Positions 9,283 to 18,009 of a DNA stretch of 64,000 nucleotides are shown here, in pieces. The translations under genes and the position numbers were made by a program. Every line of letters starts with the position of its first letter. Position 1 is the stretch's first letter. Below the pieces are notes generated by a model, which saw only the letters and a list, made by a program, of their open reading frames with translations, was not told the origin of the DNA and did no database searches. The stretch is from Phycisphaeraceae bacterium (GTDB taxonomy: Bacteria; Planctomycetota; Phycisphaerae; Phycisphaerales; Phycisphaeraceae). Location of the stretch: the NCBI GenBank assembly GCA_020849625.1, contig JADLFV010000031.1, positions 1 to 64,000 of the forward strand, given 5' to 3'.

Positions 9283-11583
9283 TCAACGCCGCCGTTTTTT
9301 GCGTTGGTTCTGCTTGATCTTCATCGTCTGTTTGTGCGCTCTTTTGGCGCCCTTCGACTGCTTGCGGCCGCTTTTCTTCTCCTGCTTCCGGGGGGGCTCG
9401 ACCACGACTAATTCCATGCGGCGGCGGGGCAGGTCGATGCGGGCGATGCGCACGGTGAAGGTGTCGCCGATGGTGATGGTCTTGCCGCTGCGCTGGGCCA
9501 CCAAAGCCCCGGTGTTGCGGTTGAGCTGCCAGCGCTCGTCGGGCGGACCCGGCAGATCCTCCAGCGGCACGAAGCCGTCCACGAGGTATTTGTTCAACTC
9601 CACAAACGCCCCGCTGCCGCTGACACCAGTGACCGTGCCGGCAAAGTCCTCGCCCAGTTGATCGCTGAGCAACTCCAGCACCAGGTACGTGCGCAGCTCG
9701 CGCTCGGCGGATTCGCTGTTGACTTCGGTGGCTGAGCAGTGCTTGCCGATCTGGCCCAGCGTCTGCTCATCGGGAAGCTGGTCGCGCAGGGCCTGCTTGA
9801 TCTGTCGTCGCTTGCCGCCGCGGGCATCGAGGTAGGCGTCAATGCCGCGATGCACCACCAGATCGACATAGCGGCGGATGGGCGAAGTGAAATGCGTGTA
9901 GTGCTCGCTGGCCAATGCGAAGTGCCCGACCAGCAGCGGCGCGTATTCAGCCTTGCTGAGCGTCTTGAGCACGGCCAGGTGCACCGCATGTTGAGCGGGT
10001 TTGCCGCGCACGGCATCGAGCAGCCCCTGCAACTGCCGGCGATCGGGGCGGGCGGGGATGTTGTAACCCGCCACACGGGTGAAGCGCTCCAGTTCCGACA
10101 GGTCGTGCGGGTCCGGGTCGGCATGAACGCGGCGAAGCATGGCGGCATCCAGTGAATCGAACAGCCGGGCCGCCGCTTCGTTGGCCTCGACCATGAACAT
10201 CTCGATCAGGGTGTGCGTGAAGGCGTCGTCCTCCGGCACCGCATCGATCACCCGGCCGCTCTCATCGAAGATCAACTCCACCTGCGGCAGGCCCAGCACA
10301 ATCATGCCCTCGTCCAGCCGCCGCTTGCGGATCACCTTGGCCAGTTCATCCATCAACTGCAACGTCGGAATCAACTTTCGGGGGTACCTTGGCACACTTC
10401 CGGAGGGCACGTGCTTGATCGCTTCGCGCAGGTCGCCGTCGATCAGGGCCTGGGCCTCCAGGTAAGTCAGGCGCTTGGCGGAACGGATCACCGAGCGTGC
10501 GAAGCGGGCATCCTGCACGTTGCCTTCGCCGTCGTAGCGGATGAAGCAACTCTTGGCGTAGCGATTGACGCCCTCCTGCAGCGAGCAGACGCCGTTGGAC
10601 AACAGCTCCGGCAGCATGGGGATCACGCGGCGGGGCAGGTACGTGGAGTTACCGCGCTGCTGCGCTTCCTGGTCCAGGGCTGAACCGGGTCGCACGAAGT
10701 GGGCCACGTCCGCGATGTGGACGCCCAACTGGTAGCCGCCATCGTCGGTGCGCTCGATGCTGATCGCATCGTCGTAGTCCTTGGCATCAGGCGGATCGAT
10801 GGTGCAGATGAACAGGTTTGTCAGGTCCTCACGTTCCGGCGGCAATTGATCGGGCTTGAAAGTCGCGGCCGCCTGTCGTGCCTGCTCCACAACCTGCTCA
10901 GGGAACTGATCGGGCAGACCATAGGCGTGCATGACCGCCAGCGTTTCGACATCGGGCTGGCCCGCTTCGCCGAGCACCTCGGTGATGACGCCGGTTGGTA
11001 ATTGGTTACTTCCGGAGGCGCGATCGACCAGTTCGATGACCACCTTGTCGCCGGCCCTGGCGTTGCGGGCCTGCGGGTCGCGGATGATCACCGGATCGTG
11101 CAACGCCTTGCCGTCCACGATGACCAGCCAACTGCTGCCCTTACGGGTCAGTGTCCCGGCATAGCGGCGGTCGGTGTGTTGAAGAATCTCAACGATCTGC
11201 CCGACATAGGAGGCCTGCCCGCTTCGCCGCTCTTTTCGCACCTTGGCCCGGACACGGTCGCCGGTGATGGCGTCGAGGCTGTCACCGGGGGGGATGAACA
11301 GGTCGCCGTGCTCGGTGGGCGAGTCGGGGATGACGAAGCCGAAGCCGCGCTCGTGCCGGCGGAAGGAGCCGGTGACGAACCGTCCCATGGGCGGCAGGAC
11401 CACCTGCCCGCCGCCGCTGCGGAGGATTCGGCCCTCCTGCACCAGCTCGTCCAGACAGCGCCGAAAGGTGTCGAATTGATCTTCGGGGATCGCCAGCTCC
11501 GCAGCCAGATCCCGCACTCCGCGCGGCTCGTAGCGGCGGTCGGCCATGTAATCCAGAATGCGTTCGGTGTAGTGTTCGGACAA
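9283..11583 (-). CDS. rnr: Ribonuclease R (RNB family 3'-5' exoribonuclease)
   Basis: A 766-residue processive exoribonuclease able to degrade structured RNA. Domain order is an N-terminal winged-helix (about 1-60), cold-shock OB folds with RRHERGFGFV around 75, the RNB catalytic domain with the metal-binding motif IDPPDAKDYDDAISI and the later HYTHFTSPIRRYVDL, a C-terminal S1 domain (GVSGSGAFVELNKYLVDGFV), and a basic tail rich in Lys/Arg that is usual in RNase R. The catalytic acidic residues are present. Upstream is a heptad hairpin region. Confidence 0.95.
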   Translation of the reverse strand: MSEHYTERILDYMADRRYEPRGVRDLAAELAIPEDQFDTFRRCLDELVQEGRILRSGGGQVVLPPMGRFVTGSFRRHERGFGFVIPDSPTEHGDLFIPPGDSLDAITGDRVRAKVRKERRSGQASYVGQIVEILQHTDRRYAGTLTRKGSSWLVIVDGKALHDPVIIRDPQARNARAGDKVVIELVDRASGSNQLPTGVITEVLGEAGQPDVETLAVMHAYGLPDQFPEQVVEQARQAAATFKPDQLPPEREDLTNLFICTIDPPDAKDYDDAISIERTDDGGYQLGVHIADVAHFVRPGSALDQEAQQRGNSTYLPRRVIPMLPELLSNGVCSLQEGVNRYAKSCFIRYDGEGNVQDARFARSVIRSAKRLTYLEAQALIDGDLREAIKHVPSGSVPRYPRKLIPTLQLMDELAKVIRKRRLDEGMIVLGLPQVELIFDESGRVIDAVPEDDAFTHTLIEMFMVEANEAAARLFDSLDAAMLRRVHADPDPHDLSELERFTRVAGYNIPARPDRRQLQGLLDAVRGKPAQHAVHLAVLKTLSKAEYAPLLVGHFALASEHYTHFTSPIRRYVDLVVHRGIDAYLDARGGKRRQIKQALRDQLPDEQTLGQIGKHCSATEVNSESAERELRTYLVLELLSDQLGEDFAGTVTGVSGSGAFVELNKYLVDGFVPLEDLPGPPDERWQLNRNTGALVAQRSGKTITIGDTFTVRIARIDLPRRRMELVVVEPPRKQEKKSGRKQSKGAKRAHKQTMKIKQNQRKKRRR

Positions 11584-11645
11584 GGGATATCAGTTTCTGA
11601 TGATGAGGGTGTAGCCGGGTGCATGACAGCCCACGCGGGGCGGCC

Positions 11646-11790
11646 AAAACTCGAAATCCGAAACTCGAAACTCGAAACTCGAAATAAATCCCAAACCCAA
11701 AACCTCAAAACACACTTTGTCTGCGGCTTTTTCTTGTTCGAGTTTTGAGTTTATTTCGAGTTTCGGGCTTCGGGTTTCGGGTTACGGGTT
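11646..11790. repeat. Heptad hairpin repeat, unit TCGAAAC
   Basis: Left arm of AACTCGA units, loop, and right arm of GAGTTT/TTTCGGG units between divergent rnr and the YlbF-family gene. Sub-repeat spacing is 7 bp. Related unit sequence recurs at 12184 and 31992. Confidence 0.8.
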
Positions 11791-11835
11791 GTTATGCTAC
11801 CGGAGAATCGTGGTTGGAAACAGCAAGGGGCATTT

Positions 11836-12186
11836 ATGACCGCCACCGAAGACATCCTCCGCCGGGCCCATGAGCTGGGCAAACTCATCGCCGATCATGA
11901 GGCGGTCCGGCAACTGAATCAGACGCTGGACAACCTGAAACAGGACACGGACGCCCAGCGCGCCTTGTCCGACTTCGAGCGCCACGTGCAGACGCTTGGT
12001 GAAAAGCAGGCGGCCGGCAAACCCATCGAGGTCGAGGACAAGCACAAGCTGCAGTCGCTGCAACTGGCGGTGGCCCGCAACCCGTTGCTGCGCGATCTGC
12101 AGGTGCAGCAGATGAATTACCTCGATCTCTTGCGTCAGGTGGACGAAGCGATGCGCCGGGAATATGAACCGGAGGAGAAGCTGTGA
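11836..12186 (+). CDS. YlbF/YmcA family (Com_YlbF) small helical protein
   Basis: 116 residues from ATG 11836, preceded by AAGGGG about 10 bp upstream; an in-frame ATG at 11794 falls next to a repeat. All-helical, with EDILRRAHELGKLIADHEAV at the N-terminus and VARNPLLRDLQVQQMNYLDL near the C-terminus, typical of the Com_YlbF family. In Bacillus these proteins bind RNase Y and affect mRNA processing. Here a link to RNA turnover is only suggested by divergent rnr. The stop codon lies in the following heptad repeat. Confidence 0.75.
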   Translation: MTATEDILRRAHELGKLIADHEAVRQLNQTLDNLKQDTDAQRALSDFERHVQTLGEKQAAGKPIEVEDKHKLQSLQLAVARNPLLRDLQVQQMNYLDLLRQVDEAMRREYEPEEKL

Positions 12187-12261
12187 GTTTCGAGTTTCAA
12201 GTTTCGAGTGTCGAGTTTTGCGCCAGGGAACCGAATTGAAAAACTCGAAACTTGAAACTTC
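12184..12261. repeat. Heptad hairpin repeat, unit GAGTTTC
   Basis: GAGTTTC repeated about four times, then complementary GAAACTC/GAAACTT units. It lies between convergent genes and overlaps the stop codons of both sides. Confidence 0.8.
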
Positions 12262-13366
12262 ACTGTCCCGCGGTCGCCAGGTCATCCTCGGTGAAGTTGA
12301 ACGGCGGCTGCATCAGCACGGCGTGCCATTGCGTGGCGGCCACCTGAAGAGCGCTCCAGTTCTTGCCGAAGGCTGCGGCATCGATGCTGGGCGGAGCGGA
12401 CACGCCGCTCTGGAGGGCCTCGTGAGCCTGCCGCAGCACCATATCGCACAGCTTGACCATCTCCAGATGATCGCGTTCGGTTTCTTCATCCAGGGCGGCG
12501 CCCGGGGTCTGCTTGGTGATCAACTCCATGTAACGGCAGGCCGCCCGTGCCAACTGGCGGAACGACTGATCCACCACCTGGCCGCTGGCTAAATCCACCT
12601 GGATTTTGCGAAGCAGCGAGCGCATGGCCTCGCGATTGGAGTCATATGTCAGCCTGGGTTTATCAACATGCTGCTTGATTTGCTCATTGAGGGCCTGCAG
12701 CACCTGATCCGCCGCGTCTTGCTCGATCAGCGCCAGCAGCAGTTGCCGCACCACTTCTTCGACCTGCTCCACGTTGACCTGTCGGCCGAGCGTGGTCACC
12801 AGCTTGTTCTTCTGCTCCTGGGCCAGATTGGACTCGCCCCCGCCGATCACCGCACGCACCGCCCAGTAGCGCACGGCCGGGTTCTCGTCCTCGATCCCCT
12901 TGAGGATCAGATTGATCACGTGGTCGTCCTTGATCAGCCGCGAACTGACGACCATCGTGTTCAAGCGCACCACCACCTGGCGGGCGGCTTCCTTCCGATT
13001 GGCCTGCTCATCGTCACCGCTGGGCGCGGCCGGCTTGTTCATGGCCGCCGAGGCATCCAGCTTGCGGGCAACGATCACGGAGTACTGCTCGTTGAACGTT
13101 TTGCTGCCGCCCTTTTCCATTGGCGCGACCAGTTCGTTGCGGCCGTCAACAATCGCGTCCTCCTGGCCGGAGACCAGTTGGTGGATGTAATAATCGACGT
13201 AGGACTCGACCGTCCTCAACTGATCCGCCGAAAACGGGCCATCGACCTGATACATCTCGGCAGGAATGGTGGGACGCGCCTGGTCCTGGGCCTGTGCCAT
13301 CACGACCACAAACATCGCGACAAGGACACATGCCCACCCAGCCATCGGCCATGAAGTGAACTTCAT
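12260..13366 (-). CDS. Exported hypothetical protein with HEAT-like helical region
   Basis: 368 residues. A signal peptide is visible (MKFTSWPMAGWACVLVAMFV, cleavage near AQA-Q at about 25-28). The mature part is helical; DENPAVRYWAVRAVIGG around 165-185 resembles a HEAT repeat, and conserved enzymatic motifs are absent. It probably acts in the periplasm as a binding or scaffold protein, but I do not recognise a family. The start is the ATG before the signal sequence; a longer frame adds seven residues that would spoil the signal. Confidence 0.7.
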   Translation of the reverse strand: MKFTSWPMAGWACVLVAMFVVVMAQAQDQARPTIPAEMYQVDGPFSADQLRTVESYVDYYIHQLVSGQEDAIVDGRNELVAPMEKGGSKTFNEQYSVIVARKLDASAAMNKPAAPSGDDEQANRKEAARQVVVRLNTMVVSSRLIKDDHVINLILKGIEDENPAVRYWAVRAVIGGGESNLAQEQKNKLVTTLGRQVNVEQVEEVVRQLLLALIEQDAADQVLQALNEQIKQHVDKPRLTYDSNREAMRSLLRKIQVDLASGQVVDQSFRQLARAACRYMELITKQTPGAALDEETERDHLEMVKLCDMVLRQAHEALQSGVSAPPSIDAAAFGKNWSALQVAATQWHAVLMQPPFNFTEDDLATAGQ

Positions 13367-13593
13367 TCGAACCCTCGCAGATTCCACAGCGCCGCCAACC
13401 TCTCAACTCCTATTCGCCAACGCCCGCGACGGCAACCCGCAGGCATACAGGGTGGGGTGGCAACTTACCAGCCCGTTTAGAGGCTGTCAAACCTTTGCGC
13501 GACCCGCTGTCGCGCTCAACTACTTTACAACATTAGCGTTGCGCCATGATACACTGCCACGGGCTTTTATCCCGCTCGCCGGAGTGTTGCTCC

Positions 13594-15120
13594 ATGTACC
13601 GACAGATCCGCAGCAATCGCTCGCCCCGTGCCGTTCGTGTCCTGCCCGTAGTCCAGGGCGGACGCCCGATCAGCCTCGCCATTCCCAGCCTCGACCAAGC
13701 GGTGGCCCACGGCCTCAGGCAGACCCCCTTCCGCGGCGAGATGGGAGAAACCCGTCTGATCGACGGCCGCATCATCCTGGCTGGCCTGGGCCCCGCCGAG
13801 CAGGTCAACGTCGCCACCTGGCGTCGGGCCGCGGCCGCGGTGCTGCGCTGCGCCTTCAGTAACCGCCTGTCCGCCCTGCGCTGGATCGACCCGGCCGCGG
13901 TCAGCGATCGCCTGTCCGCCCCCGACGCCGCAGCCGTCATCGCCGCTGCGGTCAACCTGGCCAACTTCGATTTCAGCGATTTCCGCAGCAAGGTTGCCGC
14001 CGTCCGGCAGGACCCGCCGCTCGACCTGGACCTGGCCATCGACGGCGACAAAAAGATCACCGACGCCCTGCGCGACAGCCTGCTGGTGGGTAAGTCCGTG
14101 GACATCGCCCGCCGCTTGGCTGCCACGCCTCCCAACGTGGCCAATCCCGCCTACATGGCCCGCTTCTGCCGCGACCTGGCCCGCAAGACGACCGGCCTGC
14201 GCTGCAGCATCATCGATCAGGCGAAGGCCAGGCAACTCAAGATGGGCGGCCTGCTGGCGGTCGGCTCAGGCGGTTCCACCCCACCCGTCATGATCGTGCT
14301 CGAGTACCAGGGGCGAGCAAGCTCACCCGCTCAACGATCCAATCAAAAATCAAAAATCAAAAATCAAAAATCTCCGCCCATCCTGCTGGTCGGCAAAGCC
14401 GTCACCTTCGACACCGGCGGCTACTCGCTCAAGCCCGGTGGCGGCAAGACCATGAAGTATGACAAGTGCGGTGGCTGTGCCGTCATCGCCGCCATGGTCG
14501 CTGCCGCGCAACTCAAGCTGCCCCAGCGCCTGGTCGCGCTGGTCCCCTGCGTCGAGAACATGATCGACAGTGCCAGCTACCGCGTTGACGATATCGTCAC
14601 CTTCATCAATGGCGTTACCTGCGAAGTGACCAACACCGACGCCGAGGGCCGCCTCATTCTCGCCGATGCCCTTGCTTACGGCAGCAAACGCTACCAGCCG
14701 CGCATTGTGGTGGACCTGGCGACGCTCACCGGCGGCATCACGGTGGCCCTGGGCCCGTTCTGCGCCGGGCTGTTCGCCAACGACGACAAGCTGGCCGATC
14801 AGTTCATCAACGCCGGCCAGAGCAGCGGCGATCGACTGTGGCGCATGCCGCTGTGGAACGAGCTGCGCGACATGATGAAAGGCTCGCACGCCGACCTGAT
14901 CAACGCCAGCGAAAAGCGCTGGGCCCATTCCGGCCAGGGGGCAGGTTTTCTTTCCTATTTCGTGGGTGAAAATGCCCCCAGCCAGATGCCCACCCTGCCC
15001 TGGGCCCACCTGGACATCGCGGCCGTGGCCAACACCGAATCCGACAGTGTGGAACTGGCCAAAGGCCCCACCGGCTTCGGCGTCCGCCTGCTGATCGACT
15101 GGCTGCGGGCCAACGCGTAA
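13594..15120 (+). CDS. pepA: Leucyl aminopeptidase, M17 family
   Basis: A 508-residue cytosolic dizinc aminopeptidase removing N-terminal residues from peptides. The C-terminal catalytic domain shows VGKAVTFDTGGYSLKP and the family signature NTDAEGRLILADAL, which hold metal ligands and the catalytic residues. ATG 13594 is chosen because the frame upstream (from 13546) is not protein-like. Between MIVLEY and ILLVGKAV lies an in-frame insert of about 22 residues (around 239-261). It is encoded by a GAGCAAGCTC palindrome plus AAAAATC heptads and interrupts a normally tight junction just before the metal-binding lysine segment; it should form a surface loop. Confidence 0.92.
   Translation: MYRQIRSNRSPRAVRVLPVVQGGRPISLAIPSLDQAVAHGLRQTPFRGEMGETRLIDGRIILAGLGPAEQVNVATWRRAAAAVLRCAFSNRLSALRWIDPAAVSDRLSAPDAAAVIAAAVNLANFDFSDFRSKVAAVRQDPPLDLDLAIDGDKKITDALRDSLLVGKSVDIARRLAATPPNVANPAYMARFCRDLARKTTGLRCSIIDQAKARQLKMGGLLAVGSGGSTPPVMIVLEYQGRASSPAQRSNQKSKIKNQKSPPILLVGKAVTFDTGGYSLKPGGGKTMKYDKCGGCAVIAAMVAAAQLKLPQRLVALVPCVENMIDSASYRVDDIVTFINGVTCEVTNTDAEGRLILADALAYGSKRYQPRIVVDLATLTGGITVALGPFCAGLFANDDKLADQFINAGQSSGDRLWRMPLWNELRDMMKGSHADLINASEKRWAHSGQGAGFLSYFVGENAPSQMPTLPWAHLDIAAVANTESDSVELAKGPTGFGVRLLIDWLRANA
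14310..14376. repeat. Composite repeat inserted in frame in pepA
   Basis: GGGCGAGCAAGCTCACCCGCT (palindrome family of 9226 and 18707) followed by four to five AAAAATC heptads. Encodes GRASSPAQRSNQKSKIKNQK. Confidence 0.85.
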
Positions 15121-15133
15121 CATCGATCGGGTT

Positions 15134-15315
15134 GAACCGCAGAGACGCAGAGGACACAGAGGAAGACAAGATAGACAATACAATGGCCGCGAGAAGGCAC
15201 AAAAATCACAAAAGGGGATGAGATTCAGCCCTGAATTTTGTGACTTCTGCGCCTTTTTGCGGTTATCTCTTCTTTCTATTGCCTTTCTCTGCGTCCTCTG
15301 CGTCTCTGCGGTTCC
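15134..15315. repeat. Long inverted repeat with CGCAGAGACGCAGAGG arms
   Basis: GAACCGCAGAGACGCAGAGG at the left and CCTCTGCGTCTCTGCGGTTC at the right, enclosing further imperfectly paired sequence (TCACAAAA with TTTTGTGA at the centre). It fills the gap between convergent pepA and mraY and could terminate both. Confidence 0.85.
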
Positions 15316-15326
15316 ATGCCTTCCGC

Positions 15327-16541
15327 TCACCGCAGCTTGATCGTCGCCAACGCCGCGGCGGCCAGCAGGGCGGTGATCAGCCAGAAGCGCACCACCACCT
15401 GCTGTTCAGTCCAGCCCAGCAGGTGGAAGTGATGGTGGATCGGGGCGCACTTGAAGATGCGCTTGCCGCCGGTGAGCTTGAAGTAAGCCACCTGGAGGAT
15501 GACGCTCAGAGCCTCGGTGGCGAAGATGCCGCCGATCATCAGCAGCAGAAACTCCTGGCGGATGACCACCGCGATGAAGCCGATCAGACCGCCCAGGGTC
15601 AGCGAGCCGGAGTCGCCCATGAACACCTGGGCCGGTGAGCAGTTGAACCATAAAAAGCCCAGGCACGAACCGACCATCGCCCCGGCCACGATCGCCAGTT
15701 CATCCGCCAATGGAATGAACGGCACCAGCAGTTTCTTGGCCAGGACGAAATTGCCGTCCTCGTAGCCGGCGATGATGCACAGCACCACGAAGGCGAAAGC
15801 CACGATCGCCATCACGCCGCCCGCTAAACCATCCATGCCGTCGGTCAGGTTCACCGCGTTGCTGGCCCCCACGATCACGATCACCGCCAGCAGCACGAAC
15901 GCACCCGTGCCCAAAACGATCAGGTTGGGTGACGGCTCCCAGCGGCCATCGACAAACACCCAGCTCTTGAGCAGCGGCAGGTTCAGGGCGTGGCTCATCT
16001 GCTTGATCTCGTCAAGCTCCAGCGGCCGCTTCTGATAGCCCCAATAGAAAATGAAGATGCCCAGCAGCAAGGCCAGACCCACCTGATAGACCAGCTTCTC
16101 CCAGGTATAGAGCCCCTCGCGGCGCCCGCTTCCGGGGGCCCGCCGGGCGCTGGTCAGCTTCAGCCAGTCGTCGATGGCCCCGATGGCGAAGAATCCGCCC
16201 ATGCACACCATGGCCATGCGGATGTAGAAGCTGCCCAGGTCCGCCAACAGCAGCACGGTGATGAAGATCGAAGCCACGATCAGGATGCCGCCCATGGTGG
16301 GCGTGTTGGCCTTGGTCTTCATCAACTGGTTGAGGTCTTTGTGATAGAACTCCGGCTGATCGCCGATCTTGCGGGCCAGCAGCCAGCGGATCGTCCGCTT
16401 GCCGCTGAGCACCACAATGGCGAAGCTGACCACGATCGCCACCACCGCCCGGAACTCCACGTAGCGGAACACCCGCAGCGGCGAAAGGAATCCGCCGCTG
16501 TCGATCGTGGGCCTGAGCAGTTCAATCAGCCAGTGCAGCAT
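15327..16541 (-). CDS. mraY: Phospho-N-acetylmuramoyl-pentapeptide transferase
   Basis: MraY makes lipid I at the inner membrane from UDP-MurNAc-pentapeptide and undecaprenyl phosphate. The protein is 404 residues with about ten membrane helices. Hallmarks are KANTPTMGG near residue 78, the aspartate pair AIDDWLKL, NLTDGMDGLAGG, FMGDSGSL and the histidine cluster PIHHHFHLLGW. Third gene of the leftward murE-murF-mraY run. Confidence 0.97.
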   Translation of the reverse strand: MLHWLIELLRPTIDSGGFLSPLRVFRYVEFRAVVAIVVSFAIVVLSGKRTIRWLLARKIGDQPEFYHKDLNQLMKTKANTPTMGGILIVASIFITVLLLADLGSFYIRMAMVCMGGFFAIGAIDDWLKLTSARRAPGSGRREGLYTWEKLVYQVGLALLLGIFIFYWGYQKRPLELDEIKQMSHALNLPLLKSWVFVDGRWEPSPNLIVLGTGAFVLLAVIVIVGASNAVNLTDGMDGLAGGVMAIVAFAFVVLCIIAGYEDGNFVLAKKLLVPFIPLADELAIVAGAMVGSCLGFLWFNCSPAQVFMGDSGSLTLGGLIGFIAVVIRQEFLLLMIGGIFATEALSVILQVAYFKLTGGKRIFKCAPIHHHFHLLGWTEQQVVVRFWLITALLAAAALATIKLR

Positions 16542-16555
16542 GGGGGTAGTCTAGT

Positions 16556-16650
16556 GCGTAGGCAGGTAGGCAGTAGGCAGTAGGGGTTCAAATTTGATGG
16601 CGTCCCGTGACTTCAAACCCTACAGCCTATTGCCTACTCCCTACTGCCTG
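16556..16650. repeat. Heptad hairpin repeat, unit GGCAGTA
   Basis: GTAGGCA/GGCAGTA units, spacer, then complementary TACTGCC/TGCCTAC units. It lies between murF and mraY and supplies the murF stop codon (CAG TAG). Confidence 0.85.
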
Positions 16651-17915
16651 AATCGTTCCTCGATGGCCGGGATCAGTCGCTCCAGTCTCATGGCACGCGA
16701 GCCTTTCAACAACACCAGGTCACCTTCGCGCAGCAGTTCCGCGACGCGGGTCGGCATGTCGGCTGCTTCCGCGTCGAAAGTGTGTTCACCTCCAGCCAGG
16801 CGGGCATCAGTGCCGATGGCGATCAACAGGTCCTGACTCTCACGCAGCTTGCGATAGTGCGCCCCCACCCGCCGATGTGCTGCGGCACTGTGCTCGCCCA
16901 GTTCACGCATGTCGCCCAGCACCAGCACCCGCCGGGAAGCCTTCTGAATCACCAGCAGGTCGATGGCTGCGATGGCGGAGTCGGGGTTGGCGTTGTAGGC
17001 GTCGTGGATCACCGTCACGCGCCCGAGGCGCATCGTCTGCCAGCGGCCTTCCAGCGGCGCCCCCGGAAGATCCGCCAGACGCTGCGCGATCAGCACGTCG
17101 TCTAAGCCCATCCACTGCGCCACCACCGCCGCGGCCTGGGCATTTCTTCGCATGTGCGCCCCCGGAAGAGGCAGGCGGCCGACCAGCGCGTCATCGGGTT
17201 GCAGATCGGGCTGCACCTTCAGACCGCCGGGCGCCACGTGATCGTAGAGCGAGCGTTTCTCTTTCTCGATGGCGGAGCGTGTGCCGAAGTTGCCGATGTG
17301 GGCCAGGCCGATGGTGGTGATGACCGCGGCATCCGGGCGCAGGATCTCGGCAAGCGGCGCGATCTCGCCGGGATGATTGGTGCCGACCTCGGCCACCACG
17401 AAGTCATCATCCGCGCGGGCGGCCAACAATGTCAGCGGCACGCCCAGGTGATTGTTGAAACTCTTGGGCGACTGTGTGCCGTGGAAGCGGGCGCTCAGCA
17501 GATAATGGATGAGATGGCGCGTGGTGGTCTTGCCGTTGGACCCGGTGACGGCAATCACCTTGCACCCCCCGGCCGCCAACTCCTTGCGCCAGGCGGAAGC
17601 CAGTAGCTGCAGGGCCTTGACGGTATCTTCCACCAGCAGCATGGGGATCGCCTCCGGGCTTCGGACTGGCCGCTTAAGCGGCCAGTCCAACGCGCGGGCT
17701 ACGATGGCGAAAGTTGCACCTTTGCTGATCGCCTGCTCCACGTAATCGTGCCCGTCGAACTGCTCGCCCTGGATAGCCACGAACACCTGCATGGACTGGA
17801 TGGTGCGCGAATCGATGCTCGCCCCCAGCAGCGGCGCATCCAGGTCGGCTGGCTCACGCAGCCAGCGACCGGCAATGATCTGAGCGAAGCGTCTTGGCGT
17901 CCAGAAGTCGGTCAT
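16641..17915 (-). CDS. murF: UDP-N-acetylmuramoyl-tripeptide--D-alanyl-D-alanine ligase
   Basis: MurF adds D-Ala-D-Ala to UDP-MurNAc-tripeptide in the cytoplasm. 424 residues from the ATG at 17915 (MTDFWTPRRFAQIIAG), with AGG upstream; the longer frame reads through a heptad repeat. The central domain has the ATP loop VTGSNGKTTT, then SFNNHLGVPLTLL and EVGTNHPGEI, and the C-terminal domain has DAYNANPDS. A perfect 24-bp palindrome (17664-17687) encodes part of the LDWPLKRPVRSPEA segment in the N-terminal domain, probably a tolerated insertion. Confidence 0.95.
   Translation of the reverse strand: MTDFWTPRRFAQIIAGRWLREPADLDAPLLGASIDSRTIQSMQVFVAIQGEQFDGHDYVEQAISKGATFAIVARALDWPLKRPVRSPEAIPMLLVEDTVKALQLLASAWRKELAAGGCKVIAVTGSNGKTTTRHLIHYLLSARFHGTQSPKSFNNHLGVPLTLLAARADDDFVVAEVGTNHPGEIAPLAEILRPDAAVITTIGLAHIGNFGTRSAIEKEKRSLYDHVAPGGLKVQPDLQPDDALVGRLPLPGAHMRRNAQAAAVVAQWMGLDDVLIAQRLADLPGAPLEGRWQTMRLGRVTVIHDAYNANPDSAIAAIDLLVIQKASRRVLVLGDMRELGEHSAAAHRRVGAHYRKLRESQDLLIAIGTDARLAGGEHTFDAEAADMPTRVAELLREGDLVLLKGSRAMRLERLIPAIEERFRQ
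17664..17687. repeat. Perfect 24-bp palindrome inside murF
   Basis: GACTGGCCGCTT followed by its exact reverse complement, in frame within the murF N-terminal domain. Resembles REP-type insertions seen elsewhere in this window. Confidence 0.85.
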
Positions 17916-17925
17916 GACGGTAACC

Positions 17926-18009
17926 TGATGGATGATCGATGATGGATGATGGATAGGCAGCGGTGTGATTTCACACATCATCCATCATCCATCATCCATG
18001 ATCCATCCT
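17926..18009. repeat. Heptad hairpin repeat, unit GGATGAT
   Basis: GATGGAT-type units on the left and four ATCATCC units on the right, with spacer containing TGTGATTTCACA. It lies between murE and murF and encodes the murE C-terminus (MDHG-stop). Confidence 0.85.

Noticed and set aside
12668-13354. Rightward 228-codon frame opposite the exported HEAT-like protein
   Set aside because: Antisense of a gene with a clear signal peptide; no start context.
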